In this document: one piece after another, positions 53,197-62,953 of the stretch
Numbering within the stretch: the stretch's first letter is position 1
Layout: the number at the start of each line of letters is the position of its first letter
From: Anoxybacteroides voinovskiense
Lineage (GTDB): Bacteria; Bacillota; Bacilli; Bacillales; Anoxybacillaceae
Direction of reading: 5' to 3'
DNA length: 64,000 nucleotides
Assembly (NCBI RefSeq): GCF_014196205.1
Contig: NZ_JACIDE010000002.1
Span: 1-64,000, forward strand
Translations under genes and position numbers: made by a program
Notes under the pieces: model-generated
What the model saw: only the letters and a program-made list of their open reading frames with translations
Databases searched by the model: none
What the model was told of the DNA's origin: nothing

Positions 53197-54120
53197 TTGA
53201 CGATTTATTTAGATGTCATTTGGTTGTTGAACGTATGTTTTGATGGGCTATTGCTTTGGTTGACCGCCATTATTTTAAAGCGGGAAGTAAGGTGGTGGAG
53301 ATTGACAGCCGGTGCTTTCATTGGCTCGCTTATCGTACTATTACTGTTTACGCCATTTTCGCCATACGTCCAACAGCCACTGATGAAACTGCTTTTTTCT
53401 ATTCTTATCGTACTCGCTTCGTTCGGATTTAAACGATTTCGCTATTTTTTCGAGAACTTATTCACTTTTTATCTCGCTACTTTTATGGTCGGAGGAGGAC
53501 TGATTGCGGTTCATTATTTGCTACAAACCGACATCGTCATAAGTGGAATGCTTACGACGTATTCGCTCGGAACAGGCGACCCGGTCAGCTGGTTGTTTGT
53601 ACTCATTGGTTTTCCGATGTTATGGATATTTTCTAAAAAAAGGATGAATGCCGTTCGGGAAAAAAAACTTCGTTTCGAACATATCGTGAATGTTGTATTA
53701 ACATTCCGAGAAATGTCATTTTCCTTGAAAGGGTTGATTGACAGCGGCAATCAACTATACGACCCGCTGACAAAAACGCCTGTGATGATTGTTAGCGCAA
53801 GCGCGGTAAAAGGGATGTTACCGACTGAATTGCTAGCGCGCATGAATGAATTAAATGATTTTACGTGGCTTGACGACGAACGATGGAAAGAATGGGCAAC
53901 TCGGTTGCGCCTCATTCCTTATCGAGGAATCGGGCAAACGCAGCGATTTTTATGGGCGATTCAACCCGACCGAGTGACGATTTATTACGAATCGCAGTGG
54001 ATTGAGGTCACGAAAGGACTCGTTGGATTGAACGAAGCGGACTTATCTACCGACGGAGAGTATCAATGCATCGTGCATCCAAAAATGATTCAAACCGGAA
54101 AGCGCCTTACTGCCTCATAA
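53197..54120 (+). CDS. spoIIGA: Sporulation sigma-E factor-processing peptidase SpoIIGA
   Basis: About 308 residues. Five N-terminal membrane helices (IYLDVIWLLNVCFDGLLLWLTAIIL and following), then a cytosolic aspartic-protease domain with LKGLIDSGNQLYDPLTKTPVMI, catalytic Asp182. It cuts pro-sigma-E in the mother cell after a signal from SpoIIR. TTG start at 53197 after GAGGGAGG and matching the family N terminus; the upstream frame crosses the promoter. Confidence 0.94.
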   Translation: MTIYLDVIWLLNVCFDGLLLWLTAIILKREVRWWRLTAGAFIGSLIVLLLFTPFSPYVQQPLMKLLFSILIVLASFGFKRFRYFFENLFTFYLATFMVGGGLIAVHYLLQTDIVISGMLTTYSLGTGDPVSWLFVLIGFPMLWIFSKKRMNAVREKKLRFEHIVNVVLTFREMSFSLKGLIDSGNQLYDPLTKTPVMIVSASAVKGMLPTELLARMNELNDFTWLDDERWKEWATRLRLIPYRGIGQTQRFLWAIQPDRVTIYYESQWIEVTKGLVGLNEADLSTDGEYQCIVHPKMIQTGKRLTAS

Positions 54121-54170
54121 GTTTTTACTATATCATACGCATTTTCCGATAATTTAGAAGGGGGATTTTT

Positions 54171-54890
54171 ATGGGGAAATGGAAACTCCGCATCATTTAT
54201 TTATGGTACAAATTATTACGAAAGCTCGGCATAAAAACAGATGAAATTTATTACATCGGCGGGAGTGAAGCGTTACCGCCGCCGCTGACAAAAGAAGAAG
54301 AAGAGTTATTGCTCCAAAAGCTTCCATCTGGCGACGAAACCGCACGGGCAATGCTCATTGAGCGAAATTTACGCCTTGTCGTCTACATTGCACGAAAATT
54401 CGAGAATACCGGTATTAACATCGAAGACTTAATTAGCATCGGTACGATTGGGCTTATTAAAGCAGTAAACACTTTTAATCCAGAGAAAAAAATTAAATTA
54501 GCGACTTACGCCTCCCGCTGCATTGAAAATGAAATATTAATGTATTTACGTCGCAACAATAAAGTACGTTCGGAAGTGTCATTTGACGAGCCGCTCAATA
54601 TCGATTGGGATGGAAACGAACTGCTTTTGTCCGACGTACTAGGTACGGAAGATGACGTTATTACAAAAGATTTAGAAGCAGATGTTGACCGCCATCTTTT
54701 ATTAAATGCGCTCCGCCAGTTAAGCGATCGCGAAAAACAAATTATGGAACTCCGTTTCGGCCTTTCCGGCGGAGAAGAAAAAACGCAAAAAGACGTTGCT
54801 GACTTGCTTGGCATCTCGCAGTCGTATATATCGCGGCTAGAGAAGCGAATCATTAAGCGGCTGCGCAAAGAGTTTAATAAAATGATGTAG
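54171..54890 (+). CDS. sigE: RNA polymerase sporulation sigma-E factor (pro-sigma-E)
   Basis: 239 residues. The first 27 residues are the pro-sequence with an amphipathic membrane helix ([18 protein letters not shown]), and cleavage is expected between Tyr27 and Tyr28 in DEIYYIGG. Then sigma-70 regions 2 ([42 protein letters not shown]) and 4 ([48 protein letters not shown]). Directs early mother-cell transcription. 50 nt after its protease gene, in one operon. Confidence 0.96.
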   Translation: MGKWKLRIIYLWYKLLRKLGIKTDEIYYIGGSEALPPPLTKEEEELLLQKLPSGDETARAMLIERNLRLVVYIARKFENTGINIEDLISIGTIGLIKAVNTFNPEKKIKLATYASRCIENEILMYLRRNNKVRSEVSFDEPLNIDWDGNELLLSDVLGTEDDVITKDLEADVDRHLLLNALRQLSDREKQIMELRFGLSGGEEKTQKDVADLLGISQSYISRLEKRIIKRLRKEFNKMM

Positions 54891-54891
54891 T

Positions 54892-54920
54892 GCATATTTT
54901 TCCTTCCGCAGGAGATACTG
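54892..54920 (+). promoter_or_regulatory. Candidate sigma-F/sigma-G promoter for sigG
   Basis: GCATA at 54892-54896, 14 nt, GGAGATACTG at 54911-54920, similar to the forespore promoter form. It is inside a hairpin CAGGAGAT / ATCTCCTG. In B. subtilis sigG is transcribed by sigma-F and sigma-G. Confidence 0.4.
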
Positions 54921-54955
54921 AACTTTGACAGCATCTCCTGATGGGAGGGAAAGAC

Positions 54956-55735
54956 TTGACAAGAAACAAAGTAGAAATTTGTGGTGTAGACACATCAAAG
55001 CTTCCGGTATTGAAAAACGAAGAAATGCGTGAGCTGTTTAAACGAATGCATGAAGGGGATTTAGAGGCAAGGGAAAAGCTTGTTAACGGAAATTTACGCC
55101 TCGTGTTAAGTGTCATTCAGCGTTTCAATAACCGCGGGGAATTTGTCGATGACTTGTTTCAAGTCGGTTGTATCGGACTTATGAAATCAATTGATAATTT
55201 TGATTTAAGCCAAAACGTTCGATTTTCTACGTATGCCGTACCGATGATTATCGGTGAAATTCGGCGGTATTTACGCGACAACAATCCAATTCGCGTGTCA
55301 CGTTCGTTACGTGATATCGCCTATAAAGCGCTACAAGTACGGGAAAAGTTGATGGGGGAAACGGCAAAAGAGCCAACTGCGGAAGAAATCGCGAATGTCC
55401 TTGGCGTGCCGCATGAGGAAGTCGTGTTTGCGCTTGACGCGATTCAAGACCCGGTTTCCTTATTTGAGCCAATTTATAACGATGGCGGCGACCCGATTTA
55501 TGTGATGGACCAGCTAAGCGACGAAAAAAATCGCGATAGCCAGTGGATTGAAGAAATTGCGCTAAAAGAAGGACTTCGTCGGTTGAACGAACGGGAAAAA
55601 ATGATTATTCGCAAACGATTTTTCCAAGGAAAAACGCAAATGGAAGTGGCCGAGGAAATTGGCATTTCGCAAGCGCAAGTGTCGCGCCTAGAAAAAGCGG
55701 CCATCCGCCAAATGAATAAAAATATTCAAGTGTAA
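54956..55735 (+). CDS. sigG: RNA polymerase sporulation sigma-G factor
   Basis: 259 residues. TRNKVEICGVDTSKLPVLKNEEM, region 2 (DDLFQVGCIGLMKSIDNFDLSQNVRFSTYAVPMIIGEIRRYLRDNNPIRVSRSLRDIAYKAL), region 3 and region 4 (REKMIIRKRFFQGKTQMEVAEEIGISQAQVSRLEKAAIRQM). Late forespore sigma factor. TTG start at 54956 after GGGAGGGAAA and in line with the family; frame upstream to 54941 rejected. Terminator at 55737-55760. Confidence 0.96.
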   Translation: MTRNKVEICGVDTSKLPVLKNEEMRELFKRMHEGDLEAREKLVNGNLRLVLSVIQRFNNRGEFVDDLFQVGCIGLMKSIDNFDLSQNVRFSTYAVPMIIGEIRRYLRDNNPIRVSRSLRDIAYKALQVREKLMGETAKEPTAEEIANVLGVPHEEVVFALDAIQDPVSLFEPIYNDGGDPIYVMDQLSDEKNRDSQWIEEIALKEGLRRLNEREKMIIRKRFFQGKTQMEVAEEIGISQAQVSRLEKAAIRQMNKNIQV

Positions 55736-55736
55736 C

Positions 55737-55760
55737 GAGCTGTTCCGTCGCGGACAGCTC
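55737..55760 (+). terminator. Terminator after sigG
   Basis: GAGCTGT / ACAGCTC stem extended by TCC/GGA with a bulge, then seven T. Confidence 0.85.
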
Positions 55761-55828
55761 TTTTTTTCGGAAAGGTCATAGCGAATAAATCATATAGTAA
55801 AATAAACGATGAAAGCGGGAGGATACCG

Positions 55829-56071
55829 ATGGTGAAAATTTCTGAATTTCAAACGAAAGATGTTGTGAATGTTGCGAACGGAAAAAAATTAGGGAATATT
55901 GGGGATATTGATATCAATTTACAAACGGGGCAAATTGAGTCGCTCATTATTTTAGGAGCAGGAAAAGTGCTTGGGTTGTTCGGAAGAGAAGAAGAAACGA
56001 TTATTCCATGGCGCAACATTGTAAAAATTGGTGCAGACGTTATTTTAGTCCGTTTAAACGAGGAAGAATAA
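55829..56071 (+). CDS. ylmC: YlmC/YmxH family PRC-barrel protein
   Basis: 80 residues: MVKISEFQTKDVVNVANGKKLGNIGDIDINLQTGQIESLIILGAGKVLGLFGREEETIIPWRNIVKIGADVILVRL, a single PRC-barrel domain. Sporulation-linked family of unknown role. RBS GCGGGAGGA. CATATAGT is present upstream (55789-55796) but spacing to a -35 is poor. Confidence 0.88.
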   Translation: MVKISEFQTKDVVNVANGKKLGNIGDIDINLQTGQIESLIILGAGKVLGLFGREEETIIPWRNIVKIGADVILVRLNEEE

Positions 56072-56149
56072 ATAATGGTTATCATCTATCAGCAAACTGT
56101 GATAAAATAGGAAAAAAAGTGATAAAAATCTACAAAGAGGATGACGAAC

Positions 56150-56965
56150 ATGTCGGAAATTTTTTACCCAGTGAATGAATCGCTGCTTATGCTTTCTTGG
56201 CCAAACGTCATCGCTGGTTTTACAACGAAACAAGGCGGCTTTAGCCAAACGTCATTTGCCTCATTGAACCTTGGGCTGCATGTTGGGGATGAGGCGGTAG
56301 TTGTCGAGCAAAACCGTCGAAAGTTGGCTGAGCTTTTAGCGATTCCGCTAGAACAATGGGTATGTTGTGAGCAAACGCACGGCTCTCGCATCGAAAAAGT
56401 AACTGCACGCGGCGCTGGGAAAGGTACGGTGCAGTTTGAAACAGCGATTGCGGATACAGACGGTTTATATACCGATGAAACAGGGATATTGCTAACGTTA
56501 TGTTTCGCTGATTGTGTGCCGCTTTATTTTTTCGCACCAACATATGGCATGATTGGTCTAGCGCATGCCGGTTGGAAGGGAACGGTGAAAAATATTGCCG
56601 GCAACATGGTTCAGCGCTTTCGCGACGAAGGGATTATGCCGGAAGAAATAATGGTTGCCATTGGCCCGGCAATTGGTCCTTGTTGCTATGTGGTCGATGA
56701 CCGAGTGATCGATGCTGTCCGAAACGTGCTCGGCACGAGCGAGGCATTACCATTTGATGAACGAAGTGCAGGACAATATGCTCTTGATTTAAAAGAGCTA
56801 AATCGGCTATTACTTATAAAAGAAGGGGTACAACGTATTGAAGTGTCGAACTATTGCACGAGTTGCGAAACCGATGTATTTTTCTCGCATCGTCGCGACA
56901 ACGGTCGAACGGGAAGAATGATGGCATTTATCGGGAGGAAGGTGGAAACAAATGTCCGTTCATGA
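56150..56965 (+). CDS. pgeF: Peptidoglycan editing factor PgeF (YlmD, laccase domain)
   Basis: About 271 residues: AGFTTKQGGFSQTSFASLNLGLHVGDE, CCEQTHGSRIEKV, ADTDGLYTDETGILLTLCFADCVPLYFFAP, GLAHAGWKGTVKNI, IGPAIGPCCYVVDD, SHRRDNGRTGRMMAFIG. His, Cys, His zinc ligands of the COG1496 family are visible. PgeF removes mistakenly added residues such as L-Ser from muropeptides. The second ATG (56150) fits AAAGAGG better than the first. Confidence 0.9.
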   Translation: MSEIFYPVNESLLMLSWPNVIAGFTTKQGGFSQTSFASLNLGLHVGDEAVVVEQNRRKLAELLAIPLEQWVCCEQTHGSRIEKVTARGAGKGTVQFETAIADTDGLYTDETGILLTLCFADCVPLYFFAPTYGMIGLAHAGWKGTVKNIAGNMVQRFRDEGIMPEEIMVAIGPAIGPCCYVVDDRVIDAVRNVLGTSEALPFDERSAGQYALDLKELNRLLLIKEGVQRIEVSNYCTSCETDVFFSHRRDNGRTGRMMAFIGRKVETNVRS

Positions 56966-57626
56966 ACGTTTAGCCATTATTCGTGGCAACATTGCCGAAG
57001 CTTGTCATCGCATCGGTCGCGATCCTAACGATGTGCGTATAATTGCGGTAACAAAATATGTGAGTATCGAACGGGCAAAAGAAGCGTTAGCTGCTGGAGT
57101 AATCGATTTAGGGGAAAACCGTGACGACGGATTGTTACAAAAATACGAAGCGATCGGACGAGAGGCGACGTGGCATTTTATCGGGACGTTGCAGTCGCGC
57201 AAAGTAAAAAATGTCATCGATAAAATGGACTATCTTCATTCGCTCGATCGTCTATCGTTGGCGCAGGAAATCGAAAAAAGGGCAACAAAACCGATTAAAT
57301 GTTTTGTCCAAGTAAACGTATCTGGCGAAGCAACGAAGCATGGGCTTTCGAGTAAAGATGTCATTCCGTTTATCGAACAGCTACGCAACTTTACGAAAAT
57401 TGAAGTAGTTGGGCTAATGACAATGGCGCCGTATACAGACGATGAGCAGTTGCTTCGCCGTTGCTTTCGCGAGCTGAAGCAACTGCAACAACGTGTACAA
57501 GCATTACATATGGCGAACGCACCGTGCACGGAATTATCGATGGGAATGTCAAACGATTATGTCATTGCGGTTGAAGAGGGAGCGACATTTATTCGGATAG
57601 GAAGTGCGCTCGTTGGTGAAGAATGA
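56952..57626 (+). CDS. ylmE: PLP homeostasis protein YlmE (YggS family)
   Basis: 224 residues: RDPNDVRIIAVTKYVSIERAKEALAAGVIDLGENRDDGLLQKYEAI with the PLP lysine in AVTK, WHFIGTLQSRKVKNVIDKMDYLHSLD, FVQVNVSGEATKHGLSSKDV, GLMTMAPYTDD, LSMGMSNDYVIAVEEGATFIRIGSALVG. Binds pyridoxal phosphate without known catalysis. Overlaps pgeF by 14 bp; RBS GGGAGGAAGGTGG. Confidence 0.94.
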   Translation: MSVHERLAIIRGNIAEACHRIGRDPNDVRIIAVTKYVSIERAKEALAAGVIDLGENRDDGLLQKYEAIGREATWHFIGTLQSRKVKNVIDKMDYLHSLDRLSLAQEIEKRATKPIKCFVQVNVSGEATKHGLSSKDVIPFIEQLRNFTKIEVVGLMTMAPYTDDEQLLRRCFRELKQLQQRVQALHMANAPCTELSMGMSNDYVIAVEEGATFIRIGSALVGEE

Positions 57627-57641
57627 CAGGGAGGTGTTAGT

Positions 57642-58064
57642 ATGGGATTGATTAAAAAGTTTAAAGATTATTTTTTAGAAGATGAATACGAAGAGTATGA
57701 GGAAGAGTATGTAGAAGAGGAAGAGCCTCAGCAGCCAGCAAAAGGAACAAAACAAAACGTCGTCAGCTTGCAAAGCGTGCAAAAATCGTCGAAAGTGGTG
57801 CTTATCGAACCGAGAGCATATGCAGAAGCACAAGAAATCGCTGACCATTTGAAAAATCGCCGTGCGGTTGTTGTGAATTTACAGCGCATTCCACACGATC
57901 AAGCGAAGCGCATCGTCGATTTTTTAAGCGGAACGGTGTATGCGATAGGCGGTGATATTCAGCAAGTCGGGACAAAAATTTTCTTATGCACGCCGGACAA
58001 CGTTGATGTAACTGGCACGATTTCTGCCATATCGGACGATGAGACAACAATGAAAAGGTGGTAA
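57642..58064 (+). CDS. sepF: Cell division protein SepF
   Basis: 140 residues. N-terminal membrane-targeting helix ([12 protein letters not shown]), acidic linker, then the DUF552 core ([73 protein letters not shown]). It forms rings that align FtsZ filaments and helps FtsA. RBS AGGGAGGTG. Confidence 0.95.
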   Translation: MGLIKKFKDYFLEDEYEEYEEEYVEEEEPQQPAKGTKQNVVSLQSVQKSSKVVLIEPRAYAEAQEIADHLKNRRAVVVNLQRIPHDQAKRIVDFLSGTVYAIGGDIQQVGTKIFLCTPDNVDVTGTISAISDDETTMKRW

Positions 58065-58067
58065 TGT

Positions 58068-58337
58068 ATGTATACGTTGCTTACGTTTTTAACAACGCTT
58101 ATTGAAATATATTCGTATGCGCTAATCGTTTACATTTTAATGTCATGGTTTCCGAACGCGCGCGGCACGAAAATCGGTCAGCTGTTAGCGGCAATTTGCG
58201 AGCCGTATTTAGAGCCGTTTCGCCGTATTATTCCGCCAATTGGCATGATTGACGTGTCACCGATTGCCGCGTTAATTGTGCTTAATTTTGCAACACGTGG
58301 GCTGCATGCGCTGTTTAGCATGCTACATTTAGTGTAA
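58068..58337 (+). CDS. ylmG: YggT family membrane protein YlmG
   Basis: 89 residues with two helices: LLTFLTTLIEIYSYALIVYILMSWFPNARGTKIGQLLAAICEPYLEPFRRIIPPIGMIDVSPIAALIVLNFATRGL. The PYLEPFRRIIPP loop is the YggT signature. Implicated in cofactor or nucleoid/division functions in relatives. Starts 3 nt after sepF. Confidence 0.92.
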   Translation: MYTLLTFLTTLIEIYSYALIVYILMSWFPNARGTKIGQLLAAICEPYLEPFRRIIPPIGMIDVSPIAALIVLNFATRGLHALFSMLHLV

Positions 58338-58358
58338 GGAATCCAAAAAGGGTTCCTT
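58336..58358 (+). terminator. Hairpin after ylmG
   Basis: Nine-base-pair stem AAGGAATCC / GGGTTCCTT (one G-T pair) with AAAAA loop, weak T-run. May partly end the ylmC-ylmG transcript. Confidence 0.6.
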
Positions 58359-58384
58359 TCTTCGTGAGAAAGCAAGGGATAGAA

Positions 58385-59158
58385 ATGAATATATATCAGC
58401 ATTTTCGCAAAGAAGAACACCATTTTATCGATCAAGTGATGGAATGGCGAGAAAGTGTGCAAACGCAATATAGCGCTAGGCTTACCGATTTCCTCGACCC
58501 GCGCGAACAAGAAATTGTCAAGCTTGTGATCGGGGACGATGAGGACGTGCGCGTTTCCTTTTTTGGCGGTGCCCCGTTTGTCGAGCGCAAACGAGCGCTT
58601 TTATATCCGCCGTACTTTCAGCCGGGAGAAGAAGATTTTCAACTGGCACTTTTTTCGCTTCATTACCCGCGCAAATTTGTTTCGCTCACCCATCGCCAAG
58701 TGCTCGGGACGTTAATGTCGCTTGGGGTAAAGCGCAGCAAGTTTGGCGATGTGCTAATGCAAGAAGACGATGTTCAATTTCTCGTGGCAAAAGAAATCGC
58801 TCCATACGTTCAGCTGCATTTGCAAGCAGTTGGAAAAACGAAAGTGACGGTCGAAGAAAAACCGTTAACAGAAATAATGGTGCTAAACGAACAGTGGAAC
58901 GAAGCAACGATTACCGTTTCTTCTTTAAGAGTAGATGCGGTAGTTGCGCAAGCGTTCGGCGCGTCACGACAACATGTGCAAACGCTAATTGCAAACGGGC
59001 TCCTTAAAATAAATTGGAAAATTGTCGAACAAGCGCACGTTGAATGTAAAGAAGGCGATACAATTTCGGCGCGCGGACTCGGTCGGTTGAAGCTGATTTC
59101 AATTGACGGAAAAACAAAAAAAGATCGCTTTCGCCTCCACATAGGGACGCAAAAATAA
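58385..59158 (+). CDS. ylmH: YlmH, S4-domain RNA-binding protein (RQC-associated)
   Basis: About 257 residues: MNIYQHFRKEEHHFIDQVMEW at the N terminus, a middle domain (RKRALLYPPYFQPGEEDFQLALFSLHYPRKFVSLTHRQVLGTLMSLGVKRSKFGDVLMQE), and a C-terminal S4 domain (LRVDAVVAQAFGASRQHVQTLIANGLLKINWKIVEQAHVECKEGDTISARGLGRLKL). B. subtilis YlmH works on stalled 50S subunits with RqcH. ATG 58385 preferred, by family start and AAGGGA. Confidence 0.92.
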   Translation: MNIYQHFRKEEHHFIDQVMEWRESVQTQYSARLTDFLDPREQEIVKLVIGDDEDVRVSFFGGAPFVERKRALLYPPYFQPGEEDFQLALFSLHYPRKFVSLTHRQVLGTLMSLGVKRSKFGDVLMQEDDVQFLVAKEIAPYVQLHLQAVGKTKVTVEEKPLTEIMVLNEQWNEATITVSSLRVDAVVAQAFGASRQHVQTLIANGLLKINWKIVEQAHVECKEGDTISARGLGRLKLISIDGKTKKDRFRLHIGTQK

Positions 59159-59233
59159 TCGAATTGTGGCAGGAATTTCGGGAAAAGTGTCGAATAAACG
59201 TAAAAAGGAAAGATATAGACGGAGGTGGCATTC

Positions 59234-59746
59234 GTGCCTTTAACGCCATTAGATATTCATAATAAAGAATTTAGCAAAGGCTTTCGCGGGTATGATGAAG
59301 ATGAAGTAAATGAGTTTTTAGACCAAGTGATTAAAGATTATGAAATGGTGATTCGCGAAAAAAAACAGCTGGAAGAAAAAGTGGCAGAATTGACCGAACG
59401 ATTGAATTATTTTACAAACATTGAAGAAACGTTAAATAAATCGATATTAATTGCGCAAGAAACGGCAGAAGAAGTGAAGCGAAATGCGCAAAAAGAAGCA
59501 AAACTCATCATCAAAGAAGCGGAGAAAAACGCCGACCGCATCATTAGCGAGGCGCTTGCTAAATCGCGGAAAATTGCGCTTGAAATTGAAGAGTTGAAGC
59601 GGCAGTCCAAAGTGTTCCGGACGCGCTTCCGCATGCTTGTCGAAGCGCAGCTTGAGATGTTAAATAACGAAGATTGGGATCACTTAATGGAATATGAAGT
59701 GAAAGAGATTGAGTTGGACGAACAGGAAAAAATGAGCCAATCTTGA
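59234..59746 (+). CDS. divIVA: Septum-site/pole protein DivIVA
   Basis: About 170 residues: N-terminal MPLTPLDIHNKEFSKGFRGYDEDEVNEFLDQVIKDYEMVIREK followed by a long coiled coil. Membrane-curvature sensing residues are at its N terminus. Recruits MinJ, and RacA at sporulation. The GTG at 59225 is part of the ribosome site GGAGGTGG; GTG 59234 is the start. Its stop codon overlaps the -35 of the ileS promoter. Confidence 0.95.
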   Translation: MPLTPLDIHNKEFSKGFRGYDEDEVNEFLDQVIKDYEMVIREKKQLEEKVAELTERLNYFTNIEETLNKSILIAQETAEEVKRNAQKEAKLIIKEAEKNADRIISEALAKSRKIALEIEELKRQSKVFRTRFRMLVEAQLEMLNNEDWDHLMEYEVKEIELDEQEKMSQS

Positions 59747-59771
59747 CGAATTTTGTTCGTTTGCATATAAT
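59743..59771 (+). promoter_or_regulatory. Sigma-A promoter of the ileS T-box leader
   Basis: TTGACG 59743-59748, 17 nt, TATAAT 59766-59771. The -35 overlaps the divIVA stop codon. Confidence 0.8.
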
Positions 59772-59789
59772 CATAATACGAAAATGAGG

Positions 59790-60036
59790 GAAAAGAATAC
59801 CGAATGGACGATGAAAGGGACAGTAGCTCTTTCTCCACTTATGACAGCGAGCTAGGGGCGGTGGAAGCCTAGTATAAGCGAAAGAGTGAAGATCACCCTC
59901 GAGTTCCATGCTGAAAGAAAGTAGGCAATGGCGCGTCATTCCCGTTACGAATGCAGAGAGGACTATTTTACATAGTCAATAAGGGTGGTACCGCGAGACC
60001 GTTCTCGTCCCTTTTTGGGAGAGGGCGGTTTTTTTT
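59790..60036 (+). ncRNA. T-box riboswitch, isoleucine specific
   Basis: Between divIVA and ileS. AGTA GA-motif near 59820, a stem I apical region, the specifier loop GAAGATCA with codon ATC (Ile) at 59892-59894, and the T-box AGGGTGGTACCGCG at 59982-59995, whose TGGT pairs with the tRNA-Ile ACCA end. The terminator (stem between about 59998-60012 and 60018-60030, then eight T) competes with the antiterminator. Uncharged tRNA-Ile would allow ileS expression. Confidence 0.95.
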
Positions 60037-60064
60037 ATTGATTAATAAACTGGAGGAATGAAGG

Positions 60065-62839
60065 ATGGATTACAAAGACACGTTATTAATGCCACAAACT
60101 GACTTCCCGATGCGCGGAAATTTGCCGCAGCGTGAGCCACAAATTCAAGCGAAATGGGAAGAAATGGACATTTATCGAAAAGTACAAGAACGCACGAAAG
60201 GCCGGCCGTTGTTTGTGTTGCACGACGGGCCGCCGTATGCGAACGGCGACATTCATATGGGGCATGCCCTCAATAAGATTTTGAAAGACTTTATCGTTCG
60301 CTATAAATCGATGAGCGGTTATTGTGCGCCATACGTTCCTGGATGGGATACGCACGGATTACCGATTGAAACGGCGCTTACGAAAAATAAAGGCGTCAAC
60401 CGAAAAGAAATGAGCGTTGCCGAATTCCGTAAACTTTGTGAAGAGTATGCGTATGAACAAATTGACAATCAGCGCCAACAATTTAAGCGGCTTGGGGTAC
60501 GTGGAGATTGGGACAATCCGTACATTACGTTAAAGCCAGAATATGAAGCGCAACAAATTAAAGTGTTCGGGGAAATGGCGAAAAAAGGTTTGATTTATAA
60601 AGGATTAAAGCCAGTGTATTGGTCCCCATCAAGCGAGTCAGCGTTAGCGGAAGCGGAAATTGAATATAAAGATAAACGTTCTCCGTCCATTTATGTAGCG
60701 TTCTCGATTAAGGACGGAAAAGGGGTACTCGAAGGAGATGAAAAAATCGTTATTTGGACGACAACTCCTTGGACACTTCCGGCGAACTTAGGAATTGCCG
60801 TTCACCCTGAGTTAGAGTATAGCGTCGTGCAAGTAGGTCAAGAAAAATACGTCGTTGCTTCTGCATTATTAGAAGCGGTGGCAAACGAACTTAGCTGGGA
60901 AGGCGCGGTCGTCCGTAAAACGTTGAAAGGAAAAGAACTTGAGTATGTCGTGGCAAAACATCCGTTTTATGACCGTGATTCGCTCGTCGTTTGTGGGGAG
61001 CATGTGACGACAGATGCTGGAACTGGCTGTGTTCATACCGCGCCAGGGCACGGGGAAGATGACTTTATCGTCGGACAAAAATACGGCTTAGGTGTGCTTT
61101 GTCCAGTTGACGAGCGCGGATATATGACAGAAGAAGCTCCGGGCTTTGCTCGTCTTTTTTACGATGAGGCGAACAAAGCGATTACAGAAAAACTGCAAGA
61201 AGTGGGTGCTTTGTTGAAACTATCGTTCATTACGCATTCGTATCCGCACGACTGGCGGACGAAGCAACCGACCATTTTCCGCGCAACCGCGCAATGGTTT
61301 GCGTCCATTGATAAAATCCGCGACGAACTATTGCAAGCAGTACAAGAAACAAGCTGGGTGCCAGCTTGGGGCGAAACGCGTTTATATAACATGGTGCGCG
61401 ATCGTGGCGATTGGTGCATTTCGCGTCAACGTGCATGGGGGGTTCCAATTCCTGTCTTTTATGCGGAAAACGGGGAACCAATTATTACGGATGAAACGAT
61501 TGAACACGTATCGAACTTATTTAGACAGCATGGTTCGAATGTTTGGTTTGAGCGGGAAGCGAAAGAGTTATTGCCAGAAGGCTTTACGCATCCAGGCAGC
61601 CCGAACGGCCGCTTTACGAAAGAAACGGACATTATGGATGTTTGGTTCGACTCTGGTTCGTCGCATCAAGCAGTGCTAGAAGAGCGCGATGATTTACAGC
61701 GCCCAGCGGATCTTTATTTAGAAGGTTCAGACCAATATCGCGGCTGGTTTAACTCCTCGCTTTCCACAGCTGTTGCAGTGACGGGAAAAGCGCCGTATAA
61801 AGAAGTGTTAAGCCACGGGTTTGTGCTTGATGGCGAAGGGCGAAAAATGAGCAAATCGCTCGGAAATGTCGTCGTCCCTGCCAAAGTGATGGAGCAGCTA
61901 GGGGCGGACATTTTGCGGCTTTGGGTTGCCTCTGTCGACTACCAAGCGGATGTGCGTATTTCCGACAGCATTTTAAAACAAGTCGCAGAAGTGTACCGAA
62001 AAATTCGCAATACGTTCCGTTTCTTGTTGGGGAACTTGTTTGATTTTGATCCGAATACAAACGCTGTTTCGATTGCCGAATTGCGCGAAGTCGATCGCTA
62101 CATGCTCGTTAAATTAAACCGTTTAATTGCCAAAGTGAAACGTTCTTACGAAACGTACGATTTTGCGGCGATTTACCATGAAGTGAATAATTTCTGCACG
62201 GTCGATTTAAGCGCCTTTTATTTAGATTTCGCCAAAGACATTCTCTATATTGAAGCGAAAGACGACCATGACCGCCGGGCGATTCAGACGGTGTTGTACG
62301 AAACGCTTGTCGCGTTAACGAAGCTCGTCGCCCCGATTTTGCCGCACACAGCCGATGAAGTATGGGGGCATATTCCGAACCGGAAAGAAAAAGAAGAAAG
62401 CGTCCAGCTTGTTGATATGCCAGACGCATTGGAAATCGAAGGAGCAGAAGCGTTGCTTGCGAAATGGGATGCGTTTATGAACGTGCGTGACGATGTATTA
62501 AAAGCGCTAGAAGTTGCCCGAAACGAAAAAGTAATCGGCAAATCGTTAACAGCGCACGTGGCGGTGTACCCGACAGCGGAAACGAAACAACTTCTTGATT
62601 CGATCAATGAAAACTTAAAACAGCTCTTTATCGTATCCGGTTTCGAAATCGCTGGAGCGTATGAAGCCGCACCGGAAACAGCGCAAAAATTTGCGAGCAT
62701 GGCGATTGTCGTACGTCCAGCGGATGGGGAAACATGCGAACGTTGCTGGGTGGTGACAACAGACGTTGGACAAAATGAATCGTTCCCGACGTTATGCCCA
62801 CGCTGCGCACATATTGTCAAAGAACATTATAGTGCCTAA
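60065..62839 (+). CDS. ileS: Isoleucyl-tRNA synthetase
   Basis: 924 residues, full length. HIGH motif DIHMGHALN (His64-His67), editing domain ([39 protein letters not shown]), KMSKS loop [10 protein letters not shown] (Lys594), anticodon-binding helices and a C-terminal zinc finger CERCW...CPRCA. Charges tRNA-Ile. RBS AACTGGAGGAATGAAGG. Controlled by the T-box leader upstream; own terminator downstream. Confidence 0.97.
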   Translation: MDYKDTLLMPQTDFPMRGNLPQREPQIQAKWEEMDIYRKVQERTKGRPLFVLHDGPPYANGDIHMGHALNKILKDFIVRYKSMSGYCAPYVPGWDTHGLPIETALTKNKGVNRKEMSVAEFRKLCEEYAYEQIDNQRQQFKRLGVRGDWDNPYITLKPEYEAQQIKVFGEMAKKGLIYKGLKPVYWSPSSESALAEAEIEYKDKRSPSIYVAFSIKDGKGVLEGDEKIVIWTTTPWTLPANLGIAVHPELEYSVVQVGQEKYVVASALLEAVANELSWEGAVVRKTLKGKELEYVVAKHPFYDRDSLVVCGEHVTTDAGTGCVHTAPGHGEDDFIVGQKYGLGVLCPVDERGYMTEEAPGFARLFYDEANKAITEKLQEVGALLKLSFITHSYPHDWRTKQPTIFRATAQWFASIDKIRDELLQAVQETSWVPAWGETRLYNMVRDRGDWCISRQRAWGVPIPVFYAENGEPIITDETIEHVSNLFRQHGSNVWFEREAKELLPEGFTHPGSPNGRFTKETDIMDVWFDSGSSHQAVLEERDDLQRPADLYLEGSDQYRGWFNSSLSTAVAVTGKAPYKEVLSHGFVLDGEGRKMSKSLGNVVVPAKVMEQLGADILRLWVASVDYQADVRISDSILKQVAEVYRKIRNTFRFLLGNLFDFDPNTNAVSIAELREVDRYMLVKLNRLIAKVKRSYETYDFAAIYHEVNNFCTVDLSAFYLDFAKDILYIEAKDDHDRRAIQTVLYETLVALTKLVAPILPHTADEVWGHIPNRKEKEESVQLVDMPDALEIEGAEALLAKWDAFMNVRDDVLKALEVARNEKVIGKSLTAHVAVYPTAETKQLLDSINENLKQLFIVSGFEIAGAYEAAPETAQKFASMAIVVRPADGETCERCWVVTTDVGQNESFPTLCPRCAHIVKEHYSA

Positions 62840-62843
62840 CCGA

Positions 62844-62869
62844 AAGCCCGCCTTATATTAGGTGGGCTT
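62844..62869 (+). terminator. Terminator after ileS
   Basis: Ten-base-pair stem AAGCCCGCCT / AGGTGGGCTT (one G-T pair) with TTTTT after it. Confidence 0.88.
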
Positions 62870-62888
62870 ATTTTTCTAGCCGTTATCG

Positions 62889-62918
62889 TTGTCTATCGCT
62901 TTCTTATTGTGTTACAAT
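62889..62918 (+). promoter_or_regulatory. Sigma-A promoter for lspA
   Basis: TTGTCT 62889-62894, 18 nt, TACAAT 62913-62918, just after the ileS terminator. Confidence 0.5.
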
Positions 62919-62953
62919 TCATAAGTACAAACGTCGAGGTGGAGGGAATTTGT

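Noticed and set aside
62284-62820. 178-codon minus-strand frame inside ileS
   Set aside because: Antisense of the ileS C-terminal domains; Ser/Thr/Ala-rich shadow without ribosome site.
55736-62953. Loss of ylmA after sigG and ylyA between ileS and lspA compared with B. subtilis
   Set aside because: Both are variable among Bacillaceae as far as I know, so absence is not remarkable by itself.
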